Below are positions 33,963-37,949 of a DNA stretch of 37,949 nucleotides, piece by piece. The number at the start of each line of letters is the position of its first letter. Position 1 is the first letter of the stretch. Both the position numbers and the translations under genes were made by a program. Source of the stretch: Duganella radicis (GTDB lineage Bacteria; Pseudomonadota; Gammaproteobacteria; Burkholderiales; Burkholderiaceae_D); contig NZ_WNKY01000055.1 of NCBI RefSeq assembly GCF_009720825.1, positions 1 to 37,949 on the forward strand, given 5' to 3'. The notes under the pieces were generated by a model, which was given only the letters and a program-made list of their open reading frames with translations, was not told the DNA's origin and did not search any database.

Positions 33963-34241
33963 ATGACCTCTTCCGAAGTCCTCTCGATGTATGAAAACAT
34001 TGCCGGTTTGACCACTCAGATGGCGGCCGCCGCACGCATGGGGGATCTGGACCGCCTGGGCAAGCTGGAAACCGAATGCGCCGGCGAGGCGCGTGCCGTC
34101 GCCACCGGCGTGCCAGCCCTGGCCGGCGCCCAACGCCTGCGCAAGATCGATCTGCTGAAACAAATCCTGGCCAACGACCGCGACATCCGCGACGCCACCG
34201 ATCCCTGGATCAACACCATCCCCGGCATGGCCCGTCAATAA
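33963..34241 (+). CDS. FliT-like flagellar chaperone
   Basis: A 92-residue all-helical protein: MTSSEVLSMYENIAGLTTQMAAAARMGDLDRLGKLETECAGEARAV, then RLRKIDLLKQILANDRDIRDATDPWINTI. This two-helix layout with a C-terminal RDxTxPW fits FliT proteins of beta-proteobacteria, which bind the filament cap FliD and FlhDC. No other flagellar gene is in the window, but the sigma-28-like promoter supports membership of the flagellar regulon. Confidence 0.72.
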   Translation: MTSSEVLSMYENIAGLTTQMAAAARMGDLDRLGKLETECAGEARAVATGVPALAGAQRLRKIDLLKQILANDRDIRDATDPWINTIPGMARQ

Positions 34242-34256
34242 ATCGATTAGTTACCC

Positions 34257-34318
34257 CAAAGGCGCCGGTGCGCTTGTGACGCTCAAGAGCGTTGCAAAGC
34301 CACCGGCGCTTTTCTTTT
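34257..34318 (+). terminator. Terminator after the FliT-like gene
   Basis: GCGCCGGTG (34262-34270) pairs with CACCGGCGC (34301-34309) before TTTTCTTTT. The 30-nt loop holds a second hairpin, ACGCTC-AA-GAGCGT (34279-34292). Confidence 0.8.
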
Positions 34319-34376
34319 CTGTAATACTTTGAAATTGGTCATGTGGCATGACCTGACTTTGCAGCAGACTGGGCGA

Positions 34377-35414
34377 ATGTCGAATATCGCTCCGCCCGCC
34401 CGTTATGACATGCCTTGGAAAGCGGCGTTGACGCATGCCTTCCGGGCCTTCATGGACTTCTATTTCCCCGATTTCAGCGCCCTTATCGACTGGCGCCAGC
34501 GGCCGCGCTTTCGCGACAAGGAACTGGCGAGGCTCGCTTTCAGCGCCGCACCCGATGTCATGGTGGCCGACAAACTGGCCGAGGTGTGCCTGCGCGAGGG
34601 CGGCGGGCGACAGGTGCTGGTCCATATCGAAATTCAGGCACAGCGCGACCCCAAACTGGCGCGGCGCATGCGCGACTACAATGAGCGTATCGGCGAGGCA
34701 TATGGTTTGCCGGTAATCAGCCTGGCGCTGCTGGCCGATGAACATCCCAACTGGCGGCCGCGCCGCTTCCGCCAGCAATTGCCGGGCACGGTGAAGGAGT
34801 TCACTTTCAGCATCGTCAAGCTGCTCGACTACGTGGCCGACATCGCCGCGCTGGAGGCATCAAACAATCCGATCGCCTGGGTCACGCTGGCGCACTGGCA
34901 CACGCAGCAGGCTCATCATGATCCGGACAAACTCTACGCGGCCAAAGTCCATATGAATGGATTAGTGTTCCAGCACCGCTGGAACAGAACGCGCATAATC
35001 ACACTACTGGCGATAGCCAACTGGATGATGACCTTGCCTGAGCCGTATCACCAACGCTATTTGCGGGCCATTTCCCGGTTGGAAAAGGAGGATGACATGA
35101 GACTGTACAATCAAGTGGAACAAACCTACATCGACAATGGCATCAAGATAGGCCTGGAGCGGGGCCGGAAAGAAGGCCTGAAACAAGGCATTGAACAAGG
35201 CATTGAACAAGGTATCGAACAAGGCATCGAACAAGGGCTGGAACGAGGGCGCAAGCAAGGAGCGGGGGCGTTGCTGGAACGGCTGCTTGAGCAGCGCTTC
35301 GGCCCGTTGCCGCAAACCGCGCGCAAGAAATTGGCCAGGGCCAGCGTGGAGCAGCTTGAACACTGGAGCGATGCGCTGGCGGCAGCGCAATCGTTGAAGC
35401 AGGTATTGGGATAA
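34377..35414 (+). CDS. Rpn family recombination-promoting nuclease / putative transposase
   Basis: A 345-residue protein if started at 34377; an ATG at 34341 is an alternative and neither has a strong ribosome-binding site. Residues about 15-130 are a PD-(D/E)XK nuclease fold of the Rpn/transposase_31 type (FMDFYFPDF, then PDVMVADKLAEV with D65, then VHIEIQAQRDPKLARRMRDYN with E85-x-Q87). A helical middle follows. The C-terminal third holds four GIEQ repeats (271-286), then a charged helix and a small end domain. Rpn proteins cut DNA and several act in phage defence. A strong internal start at 35097 could give a separate C-terminal product. Confidence 0.85.
   Translation: MSNIAPPARYDMPWKAALTHAFRAFMDFYFPDFSALIDWRQRPRFRDKELARLAFSAAPDVMVADKLAEVCLREGGGRQVLVHIEIQAQRDPKLARRMRDYNERIGEAYGLPVISLALLADEHPNWRPRRFRQQLPGTVKEFTFSIVKLLDYVADIAALEASNNPIAWVTLAHWHTQQAHHDPDKLYAAKVHMNGLVFQHRWNRTRIITLLAIANWMMTLPEPYHQRYLRAISRLEKEDDMRLYNQVEQTYIDNGIKIGLERGRKEGLKQGIEQGIEQGIEQGIEQGLERGRKQGAGALLERLLEQRFGPLPQTARKKLARASVEQLEHWSDALAAAQSLKQVLG
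35085..35414 (+). other. Possible internal start making a C-terminal Rpn fragment
   Basis: AAGGAGG (35085-35091) stands 5 nt before an in-frame ATG at 35097. Translation there would give a 105-residue protein (MRLYNQVEQT... to the normal stop) with the GIEQ repeats and the end domain but not the nuclease. In E. coli Rpn genes such an in-frame short form inhibits the full-length toxic nuclease (family knowledge). The Shine-Dalgarno is far better than that of the full-length gene. Confidence 0.6.
35187..35234 (+). repeat. 12-bp tandem repeats encoding GIEQ
   Basis: Four consecutive units of GGCATTGAACAA type (with T/C silent changes), coding GIEQ x4, flanked by related GLKQ and GLERG units. 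Confidence 0.9.
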
Positions 35415-35433
35415 TGCGGCAAAAGTTCAGCAC

Positions 35434-35477
35434 GGATTAGCGGGGACGCAGCTTTGACCTCCTCGTCCCGCCAATCC
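35434..35477. terminator. Imperfect hairpin between convergent rpn-like and aminotransferase genes
   Basis: GGATTAGCGGGGAC (35434-35447) pairs with GTCCCGCCAATCC (35465-35477) with one mismatch and one bulge. There is no strong T run. It could end transcription from either side. Confidence 0.45.
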
Positions 35478-35490
35478 ATAATGCCTTTCC

Positions 35491-36696
35491 TTATCCTTCC
35501 AGCGCCACGCGCAGCGACAGCGCGATGCCCTGCGCCGCCTTGTTGATTTCGTCCAGCGACGGGAAGCTCGGGGCGATGCGGATGTGGCGATCCTTCGGAT
35601 CGACGCCATACGGGAAGGCCGCGCCGGCCGGGGTCAGGGTGATGCCGGCTTCCTTGGCCAGCGCCACAGTGCGCCTGGCCGCGCCGTCCGGGGTAATCAG
35701 GTCGATGAAGTAGCCGCCTTCCGGACGGGTCCACGACACCCCTTCCACACCACCCAGACAGGCCTGGAACTGTTCCAGCACCGCATCGAATTTCGGCTTC
35801 AGCAGCTGGCGGTGTTGTTCCATCAGGGTTTCCACGGTCGGCAAGTCTTTCAGGAAGCGCACGTGGCGCAGCTGGTTGATCTTGTCCGGGCCGATGCTGC
35901 GCAGGCCGGCGTGCCTGGTCCACCACGCGATATTGGCCGGCGACGCCGCCAGCGCCGCCACACCCGAACCGGCCCAGCTCACCTTGGAGGACGAGGCAAA
36001 CACAATCGCGCGGTCCGGATTGCCCGCCTTGGCGCAGGCGTCGAGGATATTCGCCACCGCCAGTTTCTGCGCGCCGAGGTGGTGGAAGCGGTAAGCGTCA
36101 TCCCACATCAGGCGGAAGTCCGGCGCGGCGGTTTTCATGGCCGCCAGGCGCTGCACCACCGCGTCCGAATACACCACGCCGCCCGGGTTGCTGTACTTCG
36201 GCACGATCCACATGCCCTTGATGCTGGCGTCCTCGGCCACCAGCTTTTCCACCAGATCCATGTCCGGACCTTGCTCGTTCATCGGGATATTGATCATCTT
36301 GATGCCACGCGCCTCGCAGATGGCGAAGTGGCGGTCGTAGCCGGGCACCGGGCACAAGAAAGTCACCGGGTTTTGCACCCATGGCGCATGGCCGGGCACG
36401 CCGTTCAGCAGGCTGTAGATGATCACATCGTGCATCAGCGACAGGCTGGAACTGCTGTCCACCACCACTTGCGCGGCCGGCACATCCAGCAACTGGCCGA
36501 ACAGCTCGCGCGCCTCCGGCAGGCCGATGGTGCCGCCATAGTTACGGGCGTCGGTGCCGTCGGCGGCGATGTAGCCGTCCAGCGCGGCGGTCAGCGCGTT
36601 GGACAGGTCCAGCTGCTCCGGCGCCGGCTTGCCGCGCGACATGTCGAGTTTGAGGCCGAGTTGTTTGAAGGCTTGGTACTGTGCTTGATAGCTCAT
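35491..36696 (-). CDS. Aspartate-type aminotransferase (class I-c, Asp_aminotransf family)
   Basis: A 401-residue fold-type I PLP enzyme. Signatures are LDMSRGKPAPEQLDLS, RNYGGTIGLPEARELF, VPGYDRHFAICE, PKYSNPGGVVYSD, WDDAYRFHHL (the Asp and Tyr that hold PLP) and the Schiff-base lysine in FASSSKVSWAGSGVAAL. RPEGGYFIDL and the arginine in HIRIAPSFP close the active site. This set belongs to the less common aspartate aminotransferase group (PF12897-type) rather than AspC. The exact substrate is inferred. Confidence 0.88.
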   Translation of the reverse strand: MSYQAQYQAFKQLGLKLDMSRGKPAPEQLDLSNALTAALDGYIAADGTDARNYGGTIGLPEARELFGQLLDVPAAQVVVDSSSSLSLMHDVIIYSLLNGVPGHAPWVQNPVTFLCPVPGYDRHFAICEARGIKMINIPMNEQGPDMDLVEKLVAEDASIKGMWIVPKYSNPGGVVYSDAVVQRLAAMKTAAPDFRLMWDDAYRFHHLGAQKLAVANILDACAKAGNPDRAIVFASSSKVSWAGSGVAALAASPANIAWWTRHAGLRSIGPDKINQLRHVRFLKDLPTVETLMEQHRQLLKPKFDAVLEQFQACLGGVEGVSWTRPEGGYFIDLITPDGAARRTVALAKEAGITLTPAGAAFPYGVDPKDRHIRIAPSFPSLDEINKAAQGIALSLRVALEG

Positions 36697-36788
36697 TGGC
36701 GGGGGGCATGAATATTAAAAAAATACTATACCCCAGATCGCTTGAGCGGACGCAGAGCTTACAGCTATATGCTTATGCGCTTAGCGTA

Positions 36789-37949
36789 TTACGAGGCGGC
36801 CGATTCGGGGGCGGGATCGGGCACCGGAGCGAATTCCTGTACCGGTTCCTCGGCCTTTTTCTTGCGGAAGCCCTGCCAGATTTTCAGCGGGCCTTTGCCG
36901 GCATTCTTCTTGCGCCAGACGACGAAGCCGCCACCCAGCAGCGCCAGCAGGCCGACACCGCCGGCGATCAGCGGCAGCGTGCTGGATTGTTCGGCCGGCT
37001 TTTCTTTTTCCTTTTCTTTCTTGTATTTCAGCTTGGGCAGGACGCGCACCTGCTTGGTCGGCACGGAAGCCGAGGCCGCCGATGCGGCAGCGCTGGCCGA
37101 CGATCCCTCGGTGCCAGCCGCCTTGGCCGCGTGCGCCTCCGTCTCGCCCTGCGCCGACATGCTGGCCGACGCCATCCCATCCTTGCCCGCGCCGCCAGCA
37201 GCCGCATGTGCCGCCCCCTGCCCCGCGTCCCCGGCCGAAGCGGCCGCGCTGGCCGGCGTCGCGGTTGGTGCAGCCGCAGTGGCCGGTAGCGCCGCTTTCG
37301 CTGCTGCGCTGGCCGGTAGCGCCGCTTTCGCAGCCGCGCTGGCGGGCGCTGCCTGGATGGTGGTTGCCTTGGCCGCTGCCGCATCGCCATGCCCGGCCGT
37401 CGCCGCACTGCTGGCCGCGCCGTTCTTCGCCGCCGCAGCGGCGGTGGCCGCCGCCGGCGCCGCGCCGCCCAGCGCACCTTGCAGCGCCTTCAACTTACCT
37501 TCCAGCTCAGTGATCTTGCCGGACAACTCCGCATTATGCTGATCCAGCGCCACGCACTCCTTGGCGCTCATGCCGGTCGGCGCGCACGACGCCGGCGCGG
37601 GCCGCTTCACGCCCTTCGGCAGCGGCAGCGGCCCCAAAGGCAGCAAAGCCTGCGACACCGACACCGGCACCTCCGCCGACTCTTCCCTGGCAGACGGTTT
37701 GATCGGCTTGCCGTCCGCCGACACCAGCACACCCGCAATCCGCCGCGCCGCCTCCTTGACCTCGCCCGGCTTGCCAGTCTCGGCCTCATGCATCGACGGC
37801 AACGGCGCCGGCTTGCTGCGATCGCGCACCGGCGCCGCCGCGCTTGCCGCGCCGCCTTCTGTCCCCGCACCAACCACAGCCGCAGCGGATGCCGGGCCTG
37901 CCGCGGCCGCCGCTCCGGTGCCCACTGCGGCGCCCTTGCCCGCGCCGGC
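36789..37949 (-). CDS. FimV-like single-pass membrane protein, C-terminal part (cut by window end)
   Basis: The frame is open to the window edge, so the N-terminus is missing; the first ATG seen (37925) lies inside an Ala-rich run and is probably not the start. Visible parts in order are an Ala/Gly-rich segment, a conserved block (EAARRIAGVLVSADGKPIKPS), a short coiled coil after TGMSAKECVALDQHNAELSGK, a long Ala/Ser/Thr-rich linker with 10-residue repeats, a basic KYKKEKEKEKP stretch, one transmembrane helix (LPLIAGGVGLLALLGGGFVVW) and a short cytoplasmic tail. This matches the middle of FimV/HubP polar-landmark proteins, though the tail is far shorter than in Pseudomonas FimV. Confidence 0.65.
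   Translation of the reverse strand, partial: AGAGKGAAVGTGAAAAAGPASAAAVVGAGTEGGAASAAAPVRDRSKPAPLPSMHEAETGKPGEVKEAARRIAGVLVSADGKPIKPSAREESAEVPVSVSQALLPLGPLPLPKGVKRPAPASCAPTGMSAKECVALDQHNAELSGKITELEGKLKALQGALGGAAPAAATAAAAAKNGAASSAATAGHGDAAAAKATTIQAAPASAAAKAALPASAAAKAALPATAAAPTATPASAAASAGDAGQGAAHAAAGGAGKDGMASASMSAQGETEAHAAKAAGTEGSSASAAASAASASVPTKQVRVLPKLKYKKEKEKEKPAEQSSTLPLIAGGVGLLALLGGGFVVWRKKNAGKGPLKIWQGFRKKKAEEPVQEFAPVPDPAPESAAS
37281..37330 (-). repeat. 30-bp direct repeat in the FimV-like gene
   Basis: The 20-base block GGCCGGTAGCGCCGCTTTCG occurs at 37281-37300 and 37311-37330, a 30-bp period encoding a repeated AAKAALPASA unit. Confidence 0.85.

Noticed and set aside
35187..35234. CRISPR-like array
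   Set aside because: The 12-bp units are directly tandem without spacers and are in frame inside the Rpn-type gene. No CRISPR array or cas gene is seen anywhere in the window.

Overview
The window is GC-rich chromosomal DNA from a betaproteobacterium of the order Burkholderiales, most likely Oxalobacteraceae (Massilia/Duganella/Janthinobacterium-like). This rests on the conserved order gyrA - DUF2059 - serC - pheA - hisC - tyrA on one strand facing ompA - ubiG - gph on the other, and on a one-piece tmRNA with tag ANDNSYALAA. The genus is inference; no search was run.

Layout. (1) 1-6834, minus strand: gyrA, a DUF2059 exported protein, serC, pheA, hisC and the start of tyrA, nearly all with overlapping or touching ends. 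They couple a topoisomerase gene to Ser, Phe, Tyr and His synthesis. (2) 7241-9426, plus: an OmpA-like anchor, ubiG and gph. (3) 9511-11683, plus: two tandem paralogous genes of unknown function, separated by a promoter overlapped by a perfect 14-bp palindrome. (4) 11680-15800: a plastic accessory stretch. It holds a doubly deleted O-acetylhomoserine sulfhydrylase remnant, an ECF41 sigma factor with its carboxymuconolactone decarboxylase-family partner (each behind an identical TGTCACA-N16-CGTC promoter), a broken toxin/antitoxin-like gene pair, an internally deleted IS5-family element with recognisable ends, a DUF1737 gene and a block of large palindromes. The block ends at the ssrA (tmRNA) 3' end. 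(5) 16332-18451: a tail-anchored helical protein built of 18-residue repeats, a TetR regulator, an ABM-domain protein and a small stress-type protein. (6) 18473-25955: a nicotinamidase-like hydrolase, nicotinate phosphoribosyltransferase and a membrane GGDEF-EAL protein in a tightly overlapping NAD-salvage/c-di-GMP unit; azoR with a divergent LysR; and cbpA-cbpM. (7) 26051-32872: GST with a divergent LysR, a secreted beta/gamma-crystallin-like protein, a MATE transporter, an S9 peptidase, CsbD and a methyltransferase. (8) 32990-37949: an HDOD protein, a FliT-like gene behind a sigma-28-like promoter, an Rpn-family nuclease with a strong in-frame internal start, an aspartate-type aminotransferase and a FimV-like protein cut by the window end.

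The most interesting points are the self-contained ECF41 module with twin matching promoters and almost no leader; the Rpn nuclease with a possible intragenic inhibitor start; the two unknown paralogues with a possible GIY-YIG-like core and a palindromic operator; the pncA-like/pncB/GGDEF-EAL translational coupling; the 18-residue repeat protein; and a repeat insertion within the N-terminal domain of TyrA. All assignments come from reading motifs; no alignments or database searches were possible.
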